Shown in pieces: positions 35,809-46,200 of a stretch of DNA of 64,000 bases. Position numbers and translations under genes: made by a program. Source of the DNA: Bursaphelenchus xylophilus (lineage: Eukaryota; Nematoda; Chromadorea; Rhabditida; Aphelenchoididae); NCBI GenBank assembly GCA_904066235.2, contig CAJFCV020000003.1, positions 9,672,001 through 9,736,000 on the forward strand, read 5' to 3'. Position 1 is the stretch's first letter. Every line of letters begins with the position of its first letter. A model generated the notes under the pieces. The model was not told the origin of the DNA, did no database searches, and was given only the letters and a program-made list of their open reading frames with translations.

Positions 35809-37224
35809 ATGGATTGTGCAGTAATATGCGTTTTATCCATGGTAGTGCAGATGCAACCTCATGTTGAAAATCTGGTATGTTATATATACATAATATTATG
35901 TGAATATAGTTATATTAAAATTTGAGCGCTTAATTATAATATAAATTACATTTACAAGCAATTTTTGAAATCAAATAGGTAGATTGAAGCAATCTACAAG
36001 TTCATCAAAAACATAATTTTTATAGAAATGCTCTTACTGTATGAATGTCGACGCCCTCTCCACAGACTGCTACAATGACCCCCTGAAATGTTGGCACACT
36101 CAACCGGAAGACCTTCTCTACTGTCTAACATCAATAGAATATCGATCAAACATGGCGTTAAAGTCCCGCCGATGTGTTGCCCAACCCACCTTCCCCATGG
36201 ATAAGCATATCCTCCAAATGGCTATGCAGCAGCGCCCTGTGTGCGATTTCCAGTCGGCGCAAGCCTGCAACTGCACGAATTGTGTGGCCCCACCGCCAAC
36301 TACACCTAGACCTTTCAGACCACAATATCCACCGCCCAGATTATGTGAGTTTTTTATTTATTTTTTTATTTTTTCGCATTTTTTCGCATAATTTTTATTT
36401 TTTTATTTTTTTCGTTTCAATTTTTGCACATTGCGGAGAAAAAATAAGGGAAAGTTAGGCTTGCACTGTGCAAGTAGACAAATTTTTTTTCAGTGTGCGG
36501 ACGGAAACAAAATTTTTTTTTTTTTGCATTGTGCAAGGAAAAAATTGTCACTTGCACAGTGCGAAGCACGGGAAAAATGAAAAATTCACCTTGCGTTGTG
36601 CAAAAAAAACCAACTTCTTAGAAACATGCAAAAATTAAAAGTAGTATGTTTAATTTTTTGATTTTTTTCGAACACTATTTTTCAAACCTTTCGCAGAGTG
36701 CGCAGAAATTTATTTTTTGCACTGTGCAAAGCCTAAAATAGGCTAAAGTCGGCCTTGCACAGTGCAGTAAATTCCTCTTTTTGTACAATGCAAGAATTGA
36801 GCTGTTTTATGACTCTGCTTTAAAGAGAAACCTCTGGAAACAAAATCTTAGCCTACTAGAAACTAAATTTCATTATTTTTCTCATTTTATTTTGCAATAA
36901 ACTGCAACATTTACCCAATTACAGCTTCCATACCCCTTTGAATCCAGTTTTTTCTCAATTTTATAACGTGTAGACGGACCAATAAATTTTTGGGAACACC
37001 AATTAATCTTGGTTGTTTCAGCACCCCCACCCCGGAACCGTCCCAAAACTTTGGCCATTAATTTGGGTCGTAAAGGAGACAAATATCTGATGCCCAAGAA
37101 GCACGAGCCCGTCGAAAAGGCCCATAAACTTCGCGCACTCTCATCGCAATCGTCGTCATCGGCCGTCTTCCAATTGAGCTTGGCCTCAATTTGTGGGGCG
37201 GTTATTTTGAAAATGGTTTTCTAA
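35809..37224 (+). CDS. cysteine-rich, probably GPI-anchored secreted protein (Ly6/ODR-2-like candidate)
   Basis: Three exons, 35809-35874, 36026-36344 and 37022-37224, join in phase (195 aa). Exon 1 encodes a hydrophobic signal peptide (MDCAVICVLSMVVQ). Mature residues about 23-115 carry a CxxC start (KCSYC), spaced cysteines (DCYNDPLKC, YC, RRC, VC) and a closing ACNCTNC, recalling three-finger Ly6/uPAR or ODR-2 family domains. A Pro-rich spacer and a basic stretch follow. The C-terminus is a Ser run then a hydrophobic tail (FQLSLASICGAVILKMVF), the usual GPI signal. Likely displayed on the outer cell surface; the ligand is unknown. Intron 2 holds palindrome repeats. Confidence 0.8.
36429..36791 (+). 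repeat. tetra-palindrome GCACNGTGC elements (one complete, one decayed)
   Basis: The complete copy at 36693-36791 has the AAAATAGGCTAAAG core and palindromes at 36693, 36719, 36757 and 36783. The 36429-36605 part is a more diverged copy. Confidence 0.7.
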
Positions 37225-37975
37225 TCGAAAATATGGTCAAAATATGGTGAAAATGATGATTTTGGGATTTTCTGTGATCTCATGGAGAAGAATTTGGAAA
37301 ACGCCGACTGTTTTACATTAAAGAAAAAGCAATATTATGTATATAAAAGTATGAATATGATGGTAATTTATCTTGAAACCGAATAAAAATTGAAAAAATT
37401 TGTCTTGCGACCTTTGTAAATTATAAAAGTTGCAGTATTCAATGGGAGATGCTTATATTTTCTTGTAATTTTTCCTGCAATGCCTACATAGGACACGTTT
37501 AAAATCCTGAAAATTTTTTATTTGCTTTTTGCAAGGCTGCCAAGATTTGAAGCTCTTTTTTATCTTAAAATGGAAAAGGCTTATTTTTTGTATGCCAGAC
37601 ATACACTGTAAGAGCCAAGTCTCAACAATTTAGATTTTGAAAACTTTCAAAAAATTCCGAATTTTTCCTATATTCAGGCCTAAAAACATCGGTATTGTCT
37701 GAAAAATGCAAAAACAACCATCTTCAATTTGTCTTGGCACTTACATAATCTAAGTTTTTGCTAAGTTACATTACAATCGAAGCATCACATTTTAAGCATA
37801 TATCGAAAAATAAAATCATCATCATTCCTTTTCTATATGCAAATTTGCTTATGATATTTATTTGAAGATTCATTAAAAAATCTCAAAAACTAAAACATAA
37901 ATATTGAAGAAAAGAATAAGTATATGATCAAAAACCGGGTGCGTATATATAGAAATGGGATCAAAAATTGTAGGA
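37225..37975. other. intergenic between convergent genes
   Basis: AT-rich 3' flanks of the cysteine-rich gene and the DOMON gene; nothing else recognised. Confidence 0.5.
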
Positions 37976-39436
37976 TTATTGAGTGCATTTGTCCAAACAG
38001 ACTTCTTGCCGGATCGGGAATCGAGTGTGCTTCGAAACGTGGGACGGCGAAGCCAAACTGAGGCCAGTCACGAACTGAAAACGATGTTTTACATGTCAAT
38101 GATCACTTCTCTGTGCTATAGAAGCAAAACAAAAACGAAAAGTGTCTAGTTTTTAGAGCTATGTCCCACCAAATTCCTGTTTTCTTTTCCCTAAACCTAC
38201 CTGCCAGGGAGTACAGCCATTTAGCGCGGCATCTTGTCCTCTTTGATTAGTCTCGACTGGCTTTGTGAACTGAACTCTGAGGACTCCATTTTGAATGGAT
38301 CCACCGATCATCTTGACGTCCTGAACTGAATCTGGGATTGATGGGCCGTAACCTCGAGTAAACTCGTCCGTGACAATAATCCGGCCACCCAGAACGCGGA
38401 CAATAACGGCATCAAGTCCAAACTGAAAATATTTTGTAAGCTTTTTGATATTTTTTTGTTTTTTTGCCTTAAAATAAATACCAAATCAAGATGCTTATCA
38501 TCTTGATTTGCTATCGGAAATTTCACTGTAATCTTACACTCCTTAAACTCTATATTTATTATTTTTTAAACTCTGATTACATCATTTGCCCTTGATTCGT
38601 ACCGCTGCAGAGTTTTCGTTTTCTTAAAATTTCTCTTCAATTTTTTTTGCAAAATGACCTTGAAGTCATCATAAATACTTCCCGGTAACCTCAACTTACC
38701 ATCGAATTTCCGAATGCCACTCCAGTCCACACATCGTATTGCTGAGGGAAATTATTGTAGGTCAGGTCGAAATGAACACGGCCAGTTTTGGAATCCAAGA
38801 AGAATTGGAGCTTGTAGTCCATGTCCGAGAAACTACACACATTTCCGTCGGCTGAAATTATCAGCCGCTAATTTCAAACAGTTTTTCAGTTTAAAAATGT
38901 TTGCACTGTGCAAAAAAAGACTCTTGCTGCACAGTGCAGCTTCGATTTTAGCCCATTATTGAGCCTGCACTGTGCAAAAATGCAGTCCCTTTGCACTGTG
39001 CGGAAAAATAGGAAAGTTAGAAGATTGAAATTTTTTATAAATCTGAAAATCCTGCATTATGATGAAAATCTAACCCACCGCACAGTGCAACCTCAATTCT
39101 AATCTATTATTGGCTTTGCACAGTGCAAAAATAATATTTCCTTGCACTGTGCAAAAAAAAATTTTTTTCAAAACAGACATTTCTAATATTACAAATTATT
39201 TTTTGTTAAAATTTCCTTACATTTTCTCCGTCTTGGAGTCTCCCTTCGCACATGATGAACAGGCATTCGAGATCTGGGCATGTCGTGAACTGTCATCATG
39301 GAATGCCTGCCAACCACATTTATCGTGGCTTCATGGTTCTCGCCGTAAACTGTAATCATTCATAGACACCATACGGCTGTATCTTACCATTAACAGCCAA
39401 TGCGAGCAAAGAGAAAACCACGATGAGTTTGAACAT
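37976..39436 (-). CDS. secreted DOMON-domain protein
   Basis: Four exons, 39436-39388, 38851-38700, 38422-38201 and 38074-37976, join in phase (173 aa). The signal peptide is MFKLIVVFSLLALAVNG. The rest is a single DOMON beta-sandwich: CSFSDMDYKLQFFLD, VWTGVAFGNSMFGLDAVIV, a DxxxxGY block (TDEFTRGYGPSIPD) and NGVLRVQFTKPVETN. It closes with NGCTPWQFVTGLSLASPSHV and VCLDKCTQ. DOMON domains bind haem or sugars; no reductase or transmembrane part follows, so it would act outside the cell as a small binding protein. Cys pairs at both ends could form disulfides. Nematodes have many such small DOMON proteins. Intron 1 contains two palindrome elements. Confidence 0.88.
38903..39152 (-). repeat. two tetra-palindrome elements in DOMON intron 1
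   Basis: 38903-39001 has four palindromes around TTTTAGCCCATTATT. 39080-39152 has three. Orientation is the same as the host gene (minus). Confidence 0.75.
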
Positions 39437-40471
39437 GATGCTGTGCCAAGTTTGAGAGTAGCAAGCTGAAAAAATCACTTGTAATCGATGGAGAACTAAG
39501 TTCAGACTACTTTTTAGTTGATCGTTTTTTCAAAGGCGTCACAAACAACATACAAACTGAGAAAAGGGAAGAATAAGCCGATTCCTCGAAGGACTAATAC
39601 GATTATGCAACGAAATGTCAGAAGAAATATTTAGTTCAGTATGACAAGGTCAAAGTGGAAGGCAGCAAGGGAAGAGGGGTTTTTTAAGTCTTTGAAAGTA
39701 CAGTATGCCATTGTTTCGTTGAATTTGGAAGGTATAGTTGAAGTTGTAGTTTTAGCAGGGAATAAAATACAAAGCAAACTGTTGGGCTTGTAGTGAGCAG
39801 TAAGAAAAAGAGAAACTGTAATTGGAATGATGAGAAAAGTAAGAAAAAGTGGATTTCTGCTTGTCGAATTTCGATTTTACCTTAAAACACTGCTATTTTC
39901 ATACAGGCTATAGATATTTTGCCCCTTACCACAAATTAATGAAGGTTACCAAAAAAAATTACTGTGCAATTTTTCGAATGTTTTGGTGTTCAAAATCACC
40001 TTCTGAAGACTTGAATTTATTGAAAAGAAGAAGTTCAGACCTCATCGCAATATCGATAAATTACAGCTCAAAAAACAGTCATTATCGCTTATACAACATC
40101 GCGATGACCACGGCCTTACCGGCAGGAAGCCCGGCCCATACTTGTCATTCGTTTCATACGCAAAAATTCCAAAACTAAAGCCATGATAATTGCCAGCAAA
40201 CCCTGTACCAATTCTCGGAAAACTCTCTACCAAACATCGCTAACGCCCACTCAGTTTCGTTCTGTAGAAACCAGTTTTTAACTTTTTTCTCTTTTTACAA
40301 ATTTCCTTCTTACTTTTCGAAACTAATCGTCCTACTGTTAAAAAAATCGGAGAGTTAGCTAAATTGTCACCACTTTATATAAATATAAATAAAACGCAGT
40401 TTAAAACACCAAATTTTTTTATTTCTTCTGCTATCTATACGCTACTACTCGCCAAATTTACATTATCATAA

Positions 40472-42656
40472 ATAGTTTAAAACAGGTTTTACGAGAGACT
40501 CGAGCTTTCAGATATGCCTTGTGCACAAAAAACAAGATGTTACAGTAGAGACTTGAAATACCAACCGTAGTTAGCTAGTTACCAGTGTATTAAAATGGGC
40601 AGGTCAAATTTTCAATTTTTGGCTTACTGTAGGTATACTGTAACATTTTCATATTTTTCGTTTCTCCTCGACTAGTTGCCCGATTGACTCCGGACCTTTT
40701 CAGGGTTATAGAATGATTGATTCTAAGCAACTTTCATATTGACACCTTTTTGCTAGGACTTCTGGAAGTGTGAGAAAAATTTGCATATTTAGCAAAAAAT
40801 TTAAAATTCTTGAATTTTCTTAAAAAATTTGCAACCTTGTACATCCTTTTTATTGCTGTAAATAACACTCTATGATGTGGGGATTCCAACGGTGGCAAAA
40901 TCATGGCTGGGCGGCCTGTCAACTCTGAGAACGAGGCCTCTAAACATTTGGTCATCACGAAATTTTTTTGCTTCAAAGTTGGATACGTGAGATATCGGGA
41001 CAAAGTTTAGTTCCATTATAATCTACATAAAATTCTAAGACTTTTAAACCCTATTACCATGAGTCTCAGACCGACCGGTCGAAAGATACGACCAATTTTC
41101 GAGATTTTTTTTATTTTTTTCAGTTTTCGCCATGAAGATGACAGAATTGCAGAATTTTTATGGTCACAACTGAATCAGTGCCCTCGCTGTACCCTCGTAC
41201 TATATAGTTTTAATCTTGGTCGCTTTGGGTGCTGTTCAAAATTTTTTGAAACCTTGGCAAAGTCCTCAACTTTTGAATTTCTTTTTTCACAGACAAGGTC
41301 AAATTCGTATCGTATGTCATATTTTAAAAAATACGGCGCGGGTACCACGCTAACTACCCCACAACTACCCCTCTAACTTTTACAACCTTTTATAACCTTA
41401 CAACATCGAACCTAAATATGTCGTGCAAAGGCGACCAAAGCTTTGCCCTATTTCTTTGCACAAAATAATAGAATTTCCACTTTCATGACGAAATCTTGGT
41501 ATTTTGATGGCACCATTAAATTCAGAACTTATAATTTTACCTATATGTATATGTGCATAAATCGCTACAATAACGTTTCGTATTTTGGACATTCAGATTT
41601 TCTCGAGATTCGGGAAGTCCCGAATACCGATATTTCCATAACTTCCTGAAAATTATGGCAAATACTTTTTTACCAACCTAATACAACTTTACTCAAAACT
41701 CAAAAAAAAACGAAAAAGAAATTTTGTCGATTTTATGCGACCCTTCGAATATGACTTCCGAACGGTTTCAGAATACGAAAGACATACAGGTGTACGTCTG
41801 AGTGTTTCTAAAAAATTCACGTAACTCTTTTTATGAATTTTGACCTTGTCTGTGAAAAAAGAAATTCAAAAGTTGAGGACTTTGCAAAGGTTTCAAAAAA
41901 TTTTGAACAGCACCCAAAGCGACCAAGATTAAAACTATATAGTACGAGGGTACAGCGAGGGCACTGATTCAGTTGTGACCATAAAAATTCTGCAATTCTG
42001 TCATCTTCATGGCGAAAATTGAAAAAAATAAAAAAATCTCGAAAATTGGTCGTATCTTTCGACCGGTCGGTCTGAGACTCATGGTAATAGGATTTAAAAG
42101 TCTTAGAATTTTATGTAGATTATAATGGAACTAAACTTTGTCCCGATATCTCACGTATCCAACTTTGAAGCAAAAAAATTTCGTGATGACCAAATGTTTA
42201 GAGGCCTCGCTCTCAGAGTTGACAGGCCGCCCAGCCATGATTTTGCCACCGTTGGAATCCCCACATCATAGAGTATTATTTACAGCAATAAAAAGGATGT
42301 ACAAGTATGCAAATTTTTTAAGAAAATTCAAGAATTTTAAATTTTTTGCTAAATATGCAAATTTTTCGCACACTTCCAGAAGTCCTAGCAAAAAGGTGTC
42401 AATATGAAAGTTGCTTAGAATCAATCATTCTATAACCCTGAAAAGGTCCGGAGTCAATCGGGCAACTAGTCGAGGAGAAACGAAAAATCTGAAAATGTTA
42501 CAGTATACCTACAGTAAGCCAAAAAATGAAAATTTGACCTGCCCATTTTAATACACTGGTTACTAGCTAACAACGGTAGGTATTTCAAGTCTCTACTGTA
42601 ACATCTTGTTTTTTGTGCACAGCTAACTCGAGTCTCTCGCAAAACTTGTTTTAATA
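40472..42656. repeat. 2.2 kb long inverted repeat (~830 bp arms, ~525 bp spacer)
   Basis: The left arm 40472-41308 and right arm 41834-42656 are reverse complements at very high identity. An 89-codon open frame at 40734-41003 (-) recurs at 42138-42407 (+) with only two residue changes. Arms begin near ACGAGAGACTCGAG / CTCGAGTCTCTCGC and end at ACAGACAAGGTCAAA. The open frames resemble no family I know. Confidence 0.92.
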
Positions 42657-43357
42657 GATAGAGGAGAGAAACCAAAATCTAAACTCTCTGAACGTTTGAT
42701 GTTTTACATTAAACGACTCTCTTCAATAAACTCCGTCTACTATCAAGTGCTGTAAAGATTCACAACTTTTTTTGTCAAGCCTTTTTAGAGGAGAGAAAAG
42801 GGAAAGTGAAAAGAAATCGTACAAAATCGGGAAAAACGAAACTTTTCCCAACTTTAGTAAACTGTTGATAATTGAGGCAAACAATTGGAGGAAAGTAATG
42901 TTAACAATCAAAAAATGATTTTTTCGTAAAAGTGAACTTCAAAGTTCTCGCTGTATTACATGTATAAAAGAAAAAAAATTGAAGCGTTCTCTGGTTGAAA
43001 GAAATAGAAAACATGATTCTAAAGATACAAAAAAGTCTAAAGTAAAGTATAGATTTCCAAGTCCTAGGCAAAAGTGGCAAACTCACAATTAAAAAAAAAA
43101 TTGATAAAACAGTGCCCCTTATTTCCTCAGCAATTATTTTGACCGCAAGAAATTCCAGATATGCCTTTTTTCACAAGATTTTCAATTTGAAGCTTTTTTC
43201 GAATTTGCTTTGCCCAAAAGCTAGTATAATATAATAGCTTCTCTTTAAAGCCCAGTTCCTCAAATACTGTGCGTTATAGGGGTCAGTTATTGCGTCATTT
43301 ACCCTCTAACCGGCAGCAGTAACCGTCGAAGCGAGCTTTGCCTCCTAATATGTTGTG

Positions 43358-43383
43358 AAAGCTGGCCTGGCCAGGCCAGCTTT
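43358..43383. repeat. 26 bp perfect palindrome
   Basis: AAAGCTGGCCTGG followed directly by its reverse complement, GC-rich in an AT-rich background. Confidence 0.8.
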
Positions 43384-44276
43384 CTGGCTCTTTCGCGATG
43401 GGGCCAACTTCTCTAAAAGGCAGCAAGAATCGTATTGAGCAAGCTTTAAGCATTGCAATTCGATTCTTTAGGTCAAAAAAGGCAACTCGGTTAGTTAACT
43501 TAACTATTCGCCCAATCTTTACTACGAAGCAATCTCTCGTTTGCAAAATTGTAAACACTACTTGTTTACAAGTTCCATTCCTAAGTTTAACATAGCAGTG
43601 TAAACCCAGCTCTACTATATGATCAATGAATTTGATAGAAGCTTTTTGTACCAAAGTTTACAGAACGCTTACTTTTGGGCAAAACATTCCCACGCTTTCC
43701 CATCAATTATAACTTCTTTCTCAGAAAGCAAATTTGTTTGATAAAGGTGCAAATTGAAGCAAGACAAGTAAAAAAATCGATGTTGCACAGTTCTGGGGGC
43801 CCAATTTCTTTTTTTTTGTTGAAAAAATGACAATTCTACGGTAGCTTTGTCAACAAAAAAAACGAAAAAATGCAACACCAACTCGCTCCGGCTTCGTTAA
43901 ATAATAAATTCGCTAGCCAGTTTTTTTCCTCCAAATTTTCTACGCGCATTAATCATTTCGGAGTAAGTTTTAAAAAGTTTACAAATTGTTAAAATAATAT
44001 TTTTTTAGACAATGACCTCATTTTTCACCTCGACCTGAAGGTTTAAAAAAAGCACGCGCGACAAAAAAAAAGCAGACGAAAAGAAGAGTAATTACTAGGA
44101 TACCAGTTATAGAGTCAAGGGTGCAAGAATTTGTAAGCAATTACGCAACTTTTCATAATTGGGCTGAAATTTAGTCCAGGTTTTGACGAAGTCTATCATT
44201 TTTAAAAAAGATGGCATCGATGTAGATTTTTCGTAATCAAAAATTAAAAAAATTAATTTTTTTTTAAATTAGTTCT

Positions 44277-44375
44277 GCACTGTGCAGAAAGTCGTACCGT
44301 CTGCACCGTGCAAGGCAAATTTTAGCCTATTTTTCGATCCGCACTGTGCAAAAACCTCATTCGAGTGCACAGTGC
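44277..44375 (-). repeat. tetra-palindrome GCACNGTGC element
   Basis: Four palindromes around TTTTAGCCTATTTTT, just upstream of the membrane-protein gene at 44504. Confidence 0.8.
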
Positions 44376-44503
44376 AAAAAAAATATAATAAAAAAATAAT
44401 AAATAACAGAACATTTTTTCAAAAAAAAAAAATATTTTAATTTGAAATTTTTTGTTCATTTTACCTTACTTTTATCTCAAAATCCGGTTGTTTTTGATGA
44501 CCG

Positions 44504-45564
44504 ATGGGCAATTTTTTCGCAACATTGGGGCATGAGTAAGTTTACCGTAATTTTTGACATTCTTAATCCATGTTTTTTACAGACTCGACAAGTCAAATTG
44601 CATAAAATCTCAAAATTGGACGGAATGCCTCATCATAAATCGCCAAAACATCCTGCATAAGAAATATACTGACTTTATTCTGATCATGTGCCTGTTCATC
44701 GTGTCTTCCCTCGCATCCGGATTCATTATTTATACCATTCACTCCCGCACTGCAAATCCAGTAGATCCAAGTCGAGAATTTTATCGAAAAAAGAGAGAGA
44801 AAAGATGGCGCGAAGTGAAAAATCGAAGAAAATTGAGGGAAAATCGACTGATAAATGGAAACAAAGGTGCTCAAGTGAGTCTTACTGTCTTTACAACAGA
44901 TTTTAAATTATATTTTAATCTTGGTTTTACAACGTTTCTCCGCACTGTGCAAAGGAATTTGATTTTTGCACTGTGCGGAGCCAAAAATAGGCTAAAATTC
45001 GGCGTGCACGGTGCAGCCGGTTATATTTTTTGCACAGTGCGAATTATGAAAATTTTTCTATTTTTTCTCTTTCAGCAGGCTTCCTCAGCATATGCCAAAT
45101 CGACCATATCAACCACCACTCCAACTAAAACACCGTCCCGTTCCGCCTTACATTCTCCAGGTTCAAAAAATCTTGTGAGAACAAAGGGAAAAGTTGCAGT
45201 TTTGGCGGAAAACTCGGGAAAAACAATTCAAAATGCCCTGAGGAAACGTTGGATAATCGAAATGGAAGATCAGCAGGCTTATGTAGACAACATGTTTAGA
45301 CAACAAGTAAGAGTTTTGAGACAATACTTTAAAAAAATTAATTTTATTTTTGCACTGTCAAATACGTGTGATTTTTGCACTGTGCGACGGCAAAAATAGG
45401 CTGAAGTTTGTCTCGCACAGTGCAAAATGTTTGAGTTTACGCACTGTGCCGGTTCTTACGTATTTTTATTTGATGACGAAATAGCAATACTTTGTGTTAT
45501 TTTTCAGGTGTACCTCTACCGAATGCACAATAAAATCATGGACAGAGGAGCTAAAAATAAATAA
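44504..45564 (+). CDS. single-pass membrane protein, function unknown
   Basis: Four exons, 44504-44535, 44583-44874, 45076-45306 and 45508-45564, join in phase (203 aa). The first exon encodes only MGNFFATLGH plus two bases; intron 1 is 47 bp. An N-terminal segment with two Cys (SNCIKSQNWTEC) precedes one strong transmembrane helix (FILIMCLFIVSSLASGFIIY). A highly basic stretch (RKKREKRWREVKNRRKLREN) then gives positive-inside topology with the C-terminus in the cytoplasm. The tail is Ser/Thr-rich then helical (RKRWIIEMEDQQAYVDNMFR). Exon 3 has a tandem CAGCAG acceptor. Introns 2 and 3 each contain a tetra-palindrome element. No family recognised. Confidence 0.72.
44942..45449 (+). repeat. 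two tetra-palindrome elements in introns 2 and 3 of the membrane-protein gene
   Basis: Copies at 44942-45040 and 45352-45449, both sense, both with AAAAATAGGCTRAA cores. Exon 3 lies between them. Confidence 0.8.
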
Positions 45565-46200
45565 ATCGACGTTGAAAATTTTTGAAAATTTATTGGTACG
45601 GAAATCATCAAAAAACACAATCGAGGTCTAAAAGTAGAGCATCATAGACGCCATTGACGCCGCTTCAAGATGCGGCGTTTTATGCTAACTACAAAAAATC
45701 CTACTGCTATAGAATGTAGCCGTTCGGCACCATTTGTCATCAGGCTCGTTATTTTATGATATCTCTGCTCTGAAAGAGAGAAGATTTTAGGTCTGCACCA
45801 CGAGCGCTCTCAGACTATGCAGTTTACAGTATCTGATCAAAGGTACTCCTTAAAATTTGTCATCTTGCTCGGCTGAAAATCAGATAACAGGGAATTATAA
45901 TAAAACCAAAGCAAACAACTCGTCACTGTCAAATTTATCAAGCCTCTAAACGCCACGCGGTCCACCTATATAGTTATATAAAACAAAAAATTGTTCTAGT
46001 CTGTTACAGCTAGAATTTGCAGCTTCTATTCGCTCAGATGAATAGAATTGTAGGGAGCAGACCTATCCTTGAACAGTCATTCAAAGAGTATTATACATAC
46101 TACATATAAGTTATCAAATTTCTGGCATAATAATGTGCTTATATAAGGAAAACAGGAAAACCTTTCAAGCTTTTATCATCAAAATGAATCGTATTTATTC
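45565..46200. other. intergenic, nothing recognised
   Basis: 3' flank of the membrane-protein gene and promoter side of pepsin-like paralogue B. Confidence 0.5.

Larger units (their letters stand above)
39437..44503. other. 5 kb gene-free region containing the long inverted repeat
   Basis: Apart from the long inverted repeat, a 26 bp perfect palindrome (43358-43383) and a tetra-palindrome element (44277-44375), nothing was recognised. Several short open frames lack splice sites or family resemblance. Confidence 0.6.

Noticed and set aside
40042..40233. Exon-like minus-strand frame (GNYHGFSFGIFAYETNDKYG)
   Set aside because: Has a donor-like GTAAGG but no compatible upstream exon; the acceptor at about 40266 leads to stops in every frame.
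43295..43654. 119-codon minus-strand ORF
   Set aside because: No family resemblance, no splice or poly(A) context, and an opposing frame is open over part of it.
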